A stretch of 64,000 bases of DNA from Hymenobacter puniceus (lineage in GTDB: Bacteria > Bacteroidota > Bacteroidia > Cytophagales > Hymenobacteraceae). A program made the position numbers and the translations under genes. The notes beneath the pieces were generated by a model. That model made no database searches. It was not told the origin of the DNA and saw only the letters and a program-made list of their open reading frames with translations. Of the stretch, positions 42,141-50,241 are shown piece by piece. Position 1 is the first letter of the stretch, and each line of letters starts with the position of its first letter. Location: the NCBI RefSeq assembly GCF_014333525.1, contig NZ_JACSCX010000005.1, forward strand, positions 186,001 to 250,000. The letters are read 5' to 3'.

Positions 42141-43682
42141 TTACAGGGCAACCTGCGTCTGGAGCGTAATTTCCGGCTTGTAGTTCACGTTGTTCACGTC
42201 CGTAAAATCGGGCCGGGCGCGGTAGTTGAGCGTGAATTTGGCGTTGTGGCCATCAACGTAGAAGTTGGCGCCGGCATCGAAGATGTTCACGTTCTGCTGC
42301 TCCCCGTCGGACTTGCGCAGGCCTTCGTAGCCGGCCAGTAGGTGCGAGGCGTAGGGCTGCACCCGCAGCTTGGGGCCCAGCAGGCTCTTAGGCAGCAGAT
42401 AGCCGGCCTGCACGTAGCCCACGTTGCCGGTGCCGGAGTGCGGCACGGCATTGCCGCGGCGGGCATCCGTGCCCCAGCCAGGGTTCGAGGCCCCGATGAA
42501 ACGGGTATGATTGGGGCCCATGTTGTAGTTGTAGTACACTGCGTAGGCCGTGAAAGCCGTACCGGTTTCCTTGTTGACCGGTGTATCAAAGAACACATCA
42601 GCCGAAAACAAAGCAATATCGTGCTTCTCGGTAGGCACTGTGTTAAAAGCGCTGGTACCGGCGGCGTTAGCCGCCGTGATACCCGCGGCATCCAAAACGC
42701 TGCTATTCGGGCGCGACACCATTCCGTCCTTGTTGTAGAAGAAGCCGGCCCCGATGTTGAACACGCGCTTAGAGCCCAGGTATGTGCCTACATTGAATGG
42801 CAGCAGGTTGGCTTCCTGCTCCAGAAATTCGTAGCTGGCGTAGCCTTGGTACACATGGTTGGTGCCTTGCGGATTGTACTGTGCCACATTGGTGCCCGTA
42901 TTCACGGCCGCGCTACCCGTACCGGTGGTAGTGCCCAAGCCAAGCGGCGTGCTGAAGGCACCGGTTTGGTTGGTCAGGAATGATTCGTTGACCGACAGTA
43001 CGTAATCGAGCTTGCCGACGCGACCTTTGCCGTACACGCCAATGCCCCGCACAAACTGGTCGATGGCTTCAATAACGGGCCAGTTGGTGAGCGGCGCGTC
43101 CAGCGTGAGGTAGTTGATGGTGCTGGAGCGCGTCATGCGCGAGAGGCCATTCTGGTAGTGCATGCCGGCCCCCAGGTTCAGGTACTTGTTCACCTTGTAC
43201 TCTACCACCGCCTCGTGCACAAACAGCTGCGGCTTCTTGCCATCCACGGCCGGGGCCGTACCGCCGCTCACGGCCGTCTGGTTGTTGATGCCGATGTGGG
43301 TGTACACCAGAAACCGCGGATTCAGCTGCGACAGCACAATAAAGCGGGAGCGGCGCAAAGCAAAGTCCACCTGATCGGACTGGGGCTTGCCAGGGGCGCG
43401 CAGGGTTCCGGTGTTGTTTTCAGTGTAGCGGGCCCATACCTGGTGCCAGGTGATAAAGCGGATATACTTAGAGCCGTCAGCCGAGATATTCACTTTCATA
43501 CCTGGCCCGTAGGGCGCCGACTCGGTGGGTGGCGGCGGCGTGGCGGCTACCACCGGGACCGGAGCTGCGGGAGCCGGAGCGGGCGGGGTAGTGCTTGGTG
43601 GCGGAGTAGGCGCCACTTGGGCAGACGCGCCGGCTGCTGACAGCAGCGCGCCTAAAGCCAGCGCATAACGGGTATTTTGCAT
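42141..43682 (-). CDS. Outer membrane porin
   Basis: 513-residue exported beta-barrel protein. Signal peptide MQNTRYALALGALLSAAGASA (cut about 21), then a Pro/Ala-rich periplasmic spacer (to about 55), then the barrel: KYIRFITWHQVWARYTENN, RRSRFIVLSQLNPRFLVYTHIGINN and the terminal NYRARPDFTDVNNVNYKPEI, all with alternating hydrophobic/polar strands ending in an aliphatic residue. It resembles phosphate-selective porin O/P-like proteins. It is the first gene of the carboxylate cluster, so likely provides outer-membrane passage for the same acids. Confidence 0.85.
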   Translation of the reverse strand: MQNTRYALALGALLSAAGASAQVAPTPPPSTTPPAPAPAAPVPVVAATPPPPTESAPYGPGMKVNISADGSKYIRFITWHQVWARYTENNTGTLRAPGKPQSDQVDFALRRSRFIVLSQLNPRFLVYTHIGINNQTAVSGGTAPAVDGKKPQLFVHEAVVEYKVNKYLNLGAGMHYQNGLSRMTRSSTINYLTLDAPLTNWPVIEAIDQFVRGIGVYGKGRVGKLDYVLSVNESFLTNQTGAFSTPLGLGTTTGTGSAAVNTGTNVAQYNPQGTNHVYQGYASYEFLEQEANLLPFNVGTYLGSKRVFNIGAGFFYNKDGMVSRPNSSVLDAAGITAANAAGTSAFNTVPTEKHDIALFSADVFFDTPVNKETGTAFTAYAVYYNYNMGPNHTRFIGASNPGWGTDARRGNAVPHSGTGNVGYVQAGYLLPKSLLGPKLRVQPYASHLLAGYEGLRKSDGEQQNVNIFDAGANFYVDGHNAKFTLNYRARPDFTDVNNVNYKPEITLQTQVAL

Positions 43683-43823
43683 GGTGAAGGTGGTGGGAAT
43701 GAATGTGGAAGAAGGTCAGGAAAGACAACCCGCGCCTCGTGGAGGCCAGAACGTGCCGTCAAGTAGTAGAATCCTCCCACAGAAGCCACCCATTTGCTAT
43801 AGTTCCGCTAAGCGCTATAGCCC

Positions 43824-44246
43824 CTACCCTTGCCGAAACCGTTCCCAGCGGATCATCATATACTTGTCGCCCAGCTCCGTTACCATTAATCCCGCCTCCT
43901 TCAGGTTTTCCGGCTTCTGAAAAAACTCCGCCAACTCTTTCTGGTTAAGTATTTTATAGGTTGGATGATATTCCGTCTGGCGCGGAGCTTTGACCCCGTA
44001 TTTCTTTACCCAATTCATCACGCTCACATGGCTCACCCCCAGCAGCCGCTCGATTTCGCGGTAGCTGACTCCCTCAACGTAGAGTTGTAAGGCCTTAATG
44101 ACATAGTATGGATTGGTTTCCTTGCCCGTCTTGGCTACCGAGTAATGGTAACCGCAATTTCGGCACTTAAAACGCTGCCGACCGCCCACAATACCGCTTT
44201 TAGTGGCTTCTTTGGATTCACACTTAGGGCAGCTGATCTGTGACAT
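43824..44246 (-). CDS. Orphan IS1 InsA-like zinc-ribbon/HTH protein
   Basis: 140 residues. An IS1 InsA-like N-terminus with zinc-ribbon cysteines C6, C9, C28 and C31 (CPKCESKEATKSGIVGGRQR, FKCRNCGYHY) and a helix-turn-helix at about 57-80 (YREIERLLGVSHVSVMNWVKKYG). Then comes a 50-residue C-terminal domain (YHPTYKILNQKELAEFFQKP ... ELGDKYMMIRWERFRQG) that is not part of a transposase. No InsB/DDE gene follows and no terminal inverted repeats were found. It looks like a domesticated DNA-binding protein. It lies 141 bp upstream of the porin gene on the same strand and might regulate that cluster. Confidence 0.8.
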   Translation of the reverse strand: MSQISCPKCESKEATKSGIVGGRQRFKCRNCGYHYSVAKTGKETNPYYVIKALQLYVEGVSYREIERLLGVSHVSVMNWVKKYGVKAPRQTEYHPTYKILNQKELAEFFQKPENLKEAGLMVTELGDKYMMIRWERFRQG

Positions 44247-44347
44247 GGAGTGGTGAGTGAGGACTTACAAAATATCTATAGCTATTTAGTAAAGATATAG
44301 TATTTTAGCAAAAAAACGTTTCTATTCGCTATTTCAATCGGGTAGCC

Positions 44348-44986
44348 ATGAGAGTCATCAAGCACCGTAAAACCACTTACTATCGGGATTGTAAAAAGAT
44401 ACGTGGTGGCAAACGGCACCTGAGGAGGCTACAGAACGAAAGCACCTAGGCAGCAGCCCTTTCTACTGATGCTCTGTTGAACCGTCGCTATTACTACGAA
44501 AAACTTGGGCTTCACCCCTAGCACTGGCACCATCGGCAACCACCGAAACGGGTGCGGCAGCTGGCCGCCCAGTACCTGCTCACCACCTTTTTCAACTGGC
44601 AGCAACAGCTACAAGCGCAGCCGGAGCCATTCTATCTGGCTACCTGGCTGGTACAGGGGCCCGAGTTTGCGCACAGCTCGCAGGTTGTTGTGGGCATACA
44701 GAAAAAGATAGAGTGGTACTCCGCGCGCTTTGGCGACCCGGATCCGGCTGGTCCTCCGCTGCCGCCAGAATACCGCGCATTGCCCGGCGCGGATACGCTA
44801 ACGTGGCAGCCCTACCCCTGGGAAGTTCTGGTAGACTCATTTGATTACCCGGCTGGCTGGCCGGCCTGGGCGCTGGAAAAACCGCATTACCTCTGTCAGC
44901 CAGAGGACAATGATGCGTACCTGCTGGTGCAAACCGGCTGGGTGTGGGTGGGGCAGGCTCTCGGAGCTACGGCCTCAGCCACGTAG
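44348..44986 (+). pseudogene. Hypothetical gene interrupted by two in-frame TAG codons
   Basis: One reading frame covers 44348-44986: MRVIKHRKTTYYRDCKKIRG (33 codons to TAG 44447-44449), then AAALSTDALLNRRYYYEKLG to TAG 44519-44521, then an open 154-codon stretch with FFNWQQQLQAQPEPFYLATW and FDYPAGWPAWALEKPHYLC, ending in TAG at 44986. No frameshift is needed to join the three parts, and the last part has coherent coding character. The only start for the last part alone is GTG 44552. Most likely a decayed gene; the family is not recognised. The 3' end overlaps the convergent M28 peptidase by 12 bp. Confidence 0.55.
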
Positions 44987-45922
44987 CAGCGTAGCCAGCA
45001 GCGCGTCTACGGCCAAAGCCAGGCGGCGCATGTCCAGGCGGGCCAGGGTGTCGGTTGGCTGGTGGTAGTGCTTGTTGCGGTAGAAGGCCGTGTCGGTGAG
45101 CAGCACGGCCGGGTAGCCGAACTGCCAGTAGTTGAGGTGGTCGGAGAAGTCGATGCCGGGCAGCCAGGCCGGGGCCTTGAAGCGCCGCACGGGCAGCGTG
45201 GCCAGGCCTTTGTAGCGGCGCGCAAACTGCCGCCCAAAGCGCCCGTTACCGAATTTCTGGGCCACCGTCACATAGTTGCCGCGGCTACCATAAATCCATT
45301 CCAACGGCCCAAATGGATACTCCTGGCTGCCTCGGCGGTCATCGTAGTAGCCCAGCATTTCCAGGGCCACCATCCCACGGATAGGGACGCCGGCCTCGTG
45401 CAGAGCGCGAGCATGCACATAGCTGCCCATTTGCGGCGTCCGGAAAAACGGGGGCTCCTCCAGCGTGTAGGCTACCAACTCGATGCCGTAGGGCAGCGCC
45501 GGCTGCTGCCCTAGCAGCCGGGCCAGTTCCAGCAGCGCTGCCACGCCGGTACCGTTGTCGTCGGCGCCGGGCTGCTCGCCGCACACATCATAGTGCGCCC
45601 CAATAATCAGCCGCGGGCCAGTGGCAGGACCGAAGCGGCCCACAACGTTGTAATAGGTAGCGCCCTGCACTTCGTAGGGCTGCCGTGTGGGTTGGGCACC
45701 CAGCGCTTTCAACTGCTGTTCTATGTAGCTGGCTGCCAGGTTGAGGCTGGGCAGGTGCTGGTAGTTGCGCGGCTCGGGCGTACTGGTAAGTGCTATTAGA
45801 TGCTGGCGCAGCCGGCTGGTATCGGCCGTAGCAATGACGGGCGCAGCAATAGGCGCGGCTACGGCAGCAGACAATGGCCCCGACAGGCTGGCAAGTAGCA
45901 ACTGAAACATACGCCTGCGCAT
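44975..45922 (-). CDS. Secreted M28 family metallopeptidase
   Basis: 315-residue exported aminopeptidase-like enzyme with a signal peptide (MRRRMFQLLLASLSGPLSA). Zinc ligands: H110 and D112 in IIGAHYDVCG, bridging D121 in GADDNGTGVAALLELA, catalytic E155/E156 in YTLEEPPFF, then Asp in FSDHLNYWQFG and the last His in HYHQPTDT. The set is complete, so it should be active on N-terminal peptide bonds. No PA domain. It is divergent from the TPR kinase and overlaps the pseudogene end. Confidence 0.92.
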   Translation of the reverse strand: MRRRMFQLLLASLSGPLSAAVAAPIAAPVIATADTSRLRQHLIALTSTPEPRNYQHLPSLNLAASYIEQQLKALGAQPTRQPYEVQGATYYNVVGRFGPATGPRLIIGAHYDVCGEQPGADDNGTGVAALLELARLLGQQPALPYGIELVAYTLEEPPFFRTPQMGSYVHARALHEAGVPIRGMVALEMLGYYDDRRGSQEYPFGPLEWIYGSRGNYVTVAQKFGNGRFGRQFARRYKGLATLPVRRFKAPAWLPGIDFSDHLNYWQFGYPAVLLTDTAFYRNKHYHQPTDTLARLDMRRLALAVDALLATLLRG

Positions 45923-46045
45923 CAGATAGCCTGAGAAGAAGAAACGAAACCGGTAATATAGGATTTGAACTTGTTAAACACGAAACACAGCCTCCGGCCT
46001 CACCGGCAAGCTTGCCACGCGTTGCGCCGCTGGTTACCTTCACGC

Positions 46046-48142
46046 ATGACTATACGCCGTTGGCTGCCGTTGCTGGGTGTTTTGGTAGTGTTGGCTGGTA
46101 TTCCGGCAGCAGCTCAGAGCCCCGAGTCCGGGCCAGTGCGGCGGGCCCTGGCTCAGGCTACCACCGACACGGCCCGGGTGCTGCTGCTTGCCGACCTGAG
46201 TGCCACCTACCGCTACTCACGCTTCGATTCGGTTCGGTTTTATGCGCAGCGCGGGTTGCAGCTGGCCCGGCGCATCGGCTATGCCAAGGGCGAAGGGCGC
46301 TGCCTGTCCCGGCTGGGCATTCTGATGGGCGAACGAGGCAACCTGCCGGCGGCGCTGCGCATCAACCTGCAGGCCCAGCAGCTCAACGAAGACAGCAACG
46401 ATTGGGTGGGTACCGCCCGCACCCTCAACCAAACGGGTTTGCTCTATTTCGCGCTCGACGATTTTCGGCCGGCGCTGCGCTACTTTTTTCGGGCGCTGCA
46501 CTTGTACAAGCAAAGCAGCAGCCCCGACGACTCCCAGTTGATCAGTGTGCTTACCAACATAGGCGCCAGCTACGAGGGCCTGCAGCAGCTGGATTCAGCC
46601 ACTTACTACCTCGATAAGGCCCATGCCCTCACCATCGCGCCACATCCGCGTGGCTGGAGCTGCTGGGGCAACCCGCTGCCGTATGTGCTGCGCGAAATAG
46701 GCTTGCTGCACGCCTCGCGCGGGCAGAGCCTCCAGGCCATTGCCTACTATCACCGCAGTGCCACAGCTTCTGTGCCCGAAAACGACCAGCGCAGCCGCAG
46801 CCGCGCCTACCAGTACCTGGCCGAGCTCTACCACAAACGCCAGATGCCCGATTCCAGCATTCACTATGCCCGGCGGGCGCTGGCAGTAGGCCAGACACTC
46901 CCCTTTATGCTGGGTATTTTGCGCAACAGTGCCCTGCTGGCCAACGCCTATGAGCTGCAGCGCCGCCCCGATAGCACGCTCAAGTACCTGCGCATTATGC
47001 TCACGGCCCAGGACAGTCTGCATGATCCGAAGCGCATCAAACAGCTTGATGCTATTGGGTTTGCCGAACAGCAGCGCCTACGGCAGCTTGAAGAAGAAAG
47101 CTCTCGTCTGGACAACTCTGTCCGGCTGTATCTGCTGTGGGCCGGGCTGGGGGTGCTGGCGCTGGTCGCGGGGCTGCTAAGTGGCTATATCTGGCGGCAG
47201 CGCCGGGCCAATCAGTTGCTGCAGCAGCTCAACAGCCAGATAACCGAGCAAAAAAGCCAGCTTACCCACCAGCGCGACCGACTGGCGCTCATGCTTCAGG
47301 AGCTACGGGCTGCCCAGAGCCAGCTGGTGCTACGCGAGAAAATGGCGACTCTCGGGGAGCTGATGACCGGCGTGGCCCAGGAAATCCAGAACCCAATGAA
47401 TAATGTCCGGAACCTGGCGGCTATCAGCGTGGATTTGTGTCAGGAAATCCGGGAAGAGCTGGCCAAGCTGCCGCTGGCCTTGGATGAGCAGCAGGATATC
47501 GAGGGCATGTTCGAGAACCTGAGCCGTTACCAGACGCGCATCGTAAAGCACAGCCAGCGCGCCGACGACATTGTGGCCGGTATGCTGGACTATTCCAGCA
47601 GCAGCCCCGCCCAGCGCCAGCCCACCGACCTTAATGTACTGGCCAATGAGTACATGCGCCTTGTCTATCACGACCAGCGGCTGAAAAACCGCCATTTCAA
47701 CGCGGCCCTGCTGCCGCGCCTCTCACCCGACCTGCCCATGGTGCCGCTGGTGCGCCAGGATGTGGGCCGGGTGCTGGTCAGCCTCTTTACCAACGCATTC
47801 TACGCCGTGCAGCAGCGCCAGCGCCTGGGCCTCGACGACGAGTATGTGCCCCAGGTGATTCTGGCTACGCATGTTGTTGATGGCTGCGTGGAAGTGCGGG
47901 TGCGCGACAATGGCCTGGGCATTTCGGCGGCGGCGCAGGCCAACGTGTTTCAGCGCTTTTTCACTACCAAACCCAGTGGTGAAGGTATCGGGTTGGGGCT
48001 GGCTGTCAGCTACGACATTATTACACGCGGCCACGGCGGTACGCTCCGAGTGGAAAGCCAGGAAGGCGAGTACACCGAATTCATCATGCAGCTGCCGCTG
48101 GAAGCCAAAGCAACGCCCATCCACTGGAGCAGCCCCGCCTAA
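46046..48142 (+). CDS. TPR sensor histidine kinase lacking phospho-acceptor His
   Basis: 698 residues from ATG 46046 (MTIRRWLPLLGVLVVLAGIP). Signal/anchor, then a periplasmic tetratricopeptide array (about 45-360), a membrane helix (LLWAGLGVLALVAGLLSGYIW), a coiled coil (QITEQKSQLTHQRDRLALML), a dimerisation region, and an ATPase domain with N-box LVSLFTNAFYAVQQ, G1 DNGLG and G2 GEGIGLGL. In the H-box the usual A-H-E-I-x-N-P reads GVAQEIQNPMNN: Gln445 (CAG) replaces the phospho-acceptor His. It may act as a pseudokinase partner in a heterodimer. No response regulator lies beside it. Confidence 0.9.
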   Translation: MTIRRWLPLLGVLVVLAGIPAAAQSPESGPVRRALAQATTDTARVLLLADLSATYRYSRFDSVRFYAQRGLQLARRIGYAKGEGRCLSRLGILMGERGNLPAALRINLQAQQLNEDSNDWVGTARTLNQTGLLYFALDDFRPALRYFFRALHLYKQSSSPDDSQLISVLTNIGASYEGLQQLDSATYYLDKAHALTIAPHPRGWSCWGNPLPYVLREIGLLHASRGQSLQAIAYYHRSATASVPENDQRSRSRAYQYLAELYHKRQMPDSSIHYARRALAVGQTLPFMLGILRNSALLANAYELQRRPDSTLKYLRIMLTAQDSLHDPKRIKQLDAIGFAEQQRLRQLEEESSRLDNSVRLYLLWAGLGVLALVAGLLSGYIWRQRRANQLLQQLNSQITEQKSQLTHQRDRLALMLQELRAAQSQLVLREKMATLGELMTGVAQEIQNPMNNVRNLAAISVDLCQEIREELAKLPLALDEQQDIEGMFENLSRYQTRIVKHSQRADDIVAGMLDYSSSSPAQRQPTDLNVLANEYMRLVYHDQRLKNRHFNAALLPRLSPDLPMVPLVRQDVGRVLVSLFTNAFYAVQQRQRLGLDDEYVPQVILATHVVDGCVEVRVRDNGLGISAAAQANVFQRFFTTKPSGEGIGLGLAVSYDIITRGHGGTLRVESQEGEYTEFIMQLPLEAKATPIHWSSPA

Positions 48143-48216
48143 AAACCATTCTACCGGCGTATTGTGGCATATTTGCAGGCCCAAAGGGCTTGTCTTTTTC
48201 ACTCTTCCTCTTGCTT

Positions 48217-49131
48217 ATGCCTGCTGCCTTCCGCACCATCGTTCCTTCCGAGCTCAGCCCCACCGACTGGCACCCGTTTATGGTGGGCGCCGTGGCGCCG
48301 CGCCCGGTGGCCTTCGTGAGCACCGTGGCCGCCGATGGCAGCGTGAACCTGAGCCCGTACAGCTTCTTCAACTGCTTCGGCTCCAACCCGCCCATCCTGG
48401 CTTTCTCGCCGGCCAACCGCGTGCGTGACAACTCCCAAAAGCACACGCTGCAGAACGTGCGCGAGGTACCCGAGTGCGTGGTGCACATCTGCGACTACGC
48501 CATGGTCGAGCAGATGTCGTTGGCCAGCACCGAGTATGCTAAAGGCGTGAATGAGTTCGTGAAAGCCGGCTTCACAGAAGCGCCCAGCCAGCTGGTGCAA
48601 CCGCCGCGCGTGCTGGAGGCACCGGCCGCCTTCGAGTGCGTGGTGGAGCAGGTGATTGAGTTGGGCCAGAACAACGGTGCTGGCAACCTCGTGCTGTGCC
48701 GTGTGGTGCTGGCCCACTTCCGCGAAGACATCATCCTACCGTCCGATATCGGCATCGACCCACGCAAGCTCGACGCCGTGGCCCGGCTCGGCGGCGACTG
48801 GTACAGCCGCTCGGCCGAAACCCTGTTCGAGGTGCCCAAGCCCAACCGCCGCCTCGGCATCGGCTTCGACCAGCTCCCAGCGCACCTGCGCGAGTCCACC
48901 ATCCTAACCGGCAACAACCTGGGCCGCCTCGCCAACATCGAAGCGGAAGCCATGCCCACGCCCGAGCAGGTGCAGGCGTTCCGCCAGGATCCAATGGTGA
49001 GCTACACCCTCAGCAAGCACGCCGCCAACCAGCCCGAGCAGCGCCGCCAGCTAACACTGCTGGGCCAGAAACTGCTGGAAGAAGGCAATATGCCGGACGC
49101 GTGGAAGGTGCTGCTGCTGGCGGCGGAGTAA
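48217..49131 (+). CDS. Flavin reductase family (FMN-binding split barrel) protein
   Basis: 304 residues from ATG 48217 (MPAAFRTIVPSELSPTDWHP). The N-terminal about 190 residues are the flavin-reductase-like split barrel: GAVAPRPVAFVSTVAADGSV, the NLSPYSFFNCFGSNPP FMN-binding loop, and the ENVREVPECVVH-type strand (here NVREVPECVVHICDY). The C-terminal about 110 residues form a helical extension common in the Bacteroidota members. Likely binds FMN and reduces it or acts as an FMN-dependent oxidoreductase. Downstream of the TPR kinase on the same strand, 74 bp apart; co-transcription is possible. Confidence 0.88.
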   Translation: MPAAFRTIVPSELSPTDWHPFMVGAVAPRPVAFVSTVAADGSVNLSPYSFFNCFGSNPPILAFSPANRVRDNSQKHTLQNVREVPECVVHICDYAMVEQMSLASTEYAKGVNEFVKAGFTEAPSQLVQPPRVLEAPAAFECVVEQVIELGQNNGAGNLVLCRVVLAHFREDIILPSDIGIDPRKLDAVARLGGDWYSRSAETLFEVPKPNRRLGIGFDQLPAHLRESTILTGNNLGRLANIEAEAMPTPEQVQAFRQDPMVSYTLSKHAANQPEQRRQLTLLGQKLLEEGNMPDAWKVLLLAAE

Positions 49132-49177
49132 GCAGTTAAGCTCACATACCCTTGTACCATTCAGGAAGATAAGGCGC

Positions 49178-50155
49178 TCAGCGCACTATGGTATAAGGTA
49201 TTCGTATGTGGAAGGTAGTGTCCTGATCCACCAGTCGAAACGTAACAGAGCCGTCCCAACTGGTCCGCATTGTGTCCATGCCCAGACGTAAAGCTGGTGG
49301 CGCAGGAAATGCTACTCGCCCTACCCCATCCAAGTCTACTGCAATCGAACGTCCGTTGGCAGTCATCCGCATGTTCCGGGCATCGGTGGTGTGTTGAACA
49401 AGCATCAGCACTGCCCTGTACGTTTCGCCTGCACGTACCACATTTGATTGAGAGCTGGCAAAGACTCCTATCCGGTCTGTGATAATCTGGTATCCGCATC
49501 CTATACGCTGTGCCTGGTTTTCCAGAATAGTACCTCCCAGCCGCAGTACTTCTGCCTCCTGCTGCGCCAACACAGCCAGCACTTCAGCCGCCCCAGCATC
49601 CTCGAAATAAAACCGGCGGTAATCGGCGGTACTGACTGGGGTTCGGCTGGCTATGGTTGGGTGCACAGCATCCTCCGGCAGTAGCCAGGGCAGCTGCTCT
49701 GTCTGCGGCGCCAGCTGCTGCATATAGTCCGTGTAAGCGCGCAGATGTGCATACAAGCTATCAAATGATACGGGAGAGTTGGTCGGCAGCAGCGTATCAT
49801 CCACAACCTGTTGGCTACCCAACTCACGCGGGTGATATTCGCCGCCCAAGCGGGCCAGCAGCGCTGCCCGCATCCGGCGCAGCCGCTCCGAAACAGCTTG
49901 CGTGCGCTGCAGGATAGCCCGGGCCTGCGCCAGTACCGCCAGATCCCGCGGCGCGTTGCGGTTGCGCTCCACATTAGCCTGAATCCTTTTCACGGTGGCG
50001 CCAGCCTCACGCAGGGCCCGGTCGTTGGCGCGCTGCTGCGTGTCGGCTAGTAGCTTTAGGCGCAGCATGCGCGGGTCGGGCTCGGGGCTGCAAGAAACCA
50101 GATTGCTGCTTACCAGCAGCAATAGCAACAAAGAGCAGAATATACGCATAGCCAT
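49178..50155 (-). CDS. GldM-like lipoprotein
   Basis: 325 residues. Signal peptide with lipobox LVSC, lipidated Cys22 (MAMRIFCSLLLLLLVSSNLV). A long helical segment (about 35-160) with LLADTQQRANDRALREAG and YAHLRAYTDYMQQLAPQTEQ, then TADYRRFYFEDAGAAEVLAVL and a beta domain with VVRAGETYRAVLMLV and MTANGRSIAVDLDGVGRVAF. The last stretches resemble GldM, the gliding/type-9-secretion motor protein, but the membrane helix of GldM is replaced by a lipobox and the protein is shorter. No gldKLN genes are nearby. Possibly a duplicated, specialised GldM-like periplasmic protein. Confidence 0.65.
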   Translation of the reverse strand: MAMRIFCSLLLLLLVSSNLVSCSPEPDPRMLRLKLLADTQQRANDRALREAGATVKRIQANVERNRNAPRDLAVLAQARAILQRTQAVSERLRRMRAALLARLGGEYHPRELGSQQVVDDTLLPTNSPVSFDSLYAHLRAYTDYMQQLAPQTEQLPWLLPEDAVHPTIASRTPVSTADYRRFYFEDAGAAEVLAVLAQQEAEVLRLGGTILENQAQRIGCGYQIITDRIGVFASSQSNVVRAGETYRAVLMLVQHTTDARNMRMTANGRSIAVDLDGVGRVAFPAPPALRLGMDTMRTSWDGSVTFRLVDQDTTFHIRIPYTIVR

Positions 50156-50161
50156 AAAACG

Positions 50162-50190
50162 AAAAGGCCCGCGCTTTAGCGCAGGCCCTC
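50162..50190 (-). terminator. Terminator behind alanine dehydrogenase
   Basis: On the minus strand GGGCCTGCGCT and AGCGCGGGCC form a stem followed by TTTTCGTTTT. It lies behind the alanine dehydrogenase stop (50242) and before the lipoprotein start (50155). Confidence 0.8.
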
Positions 50191-50241
50191 AACTTACCGA
50201 ATCGTCCACAACATCCGTGTCAATTTGCAAAATTCGCGTAC

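Noticed and set aside
43700-44340. Terminal inverted repeats of an intact IS1 element around the InsA-like gene
   Set aside because: Only short CTATAG words recur on both sides; no matching ends, target duplication or InsB frame could be found.
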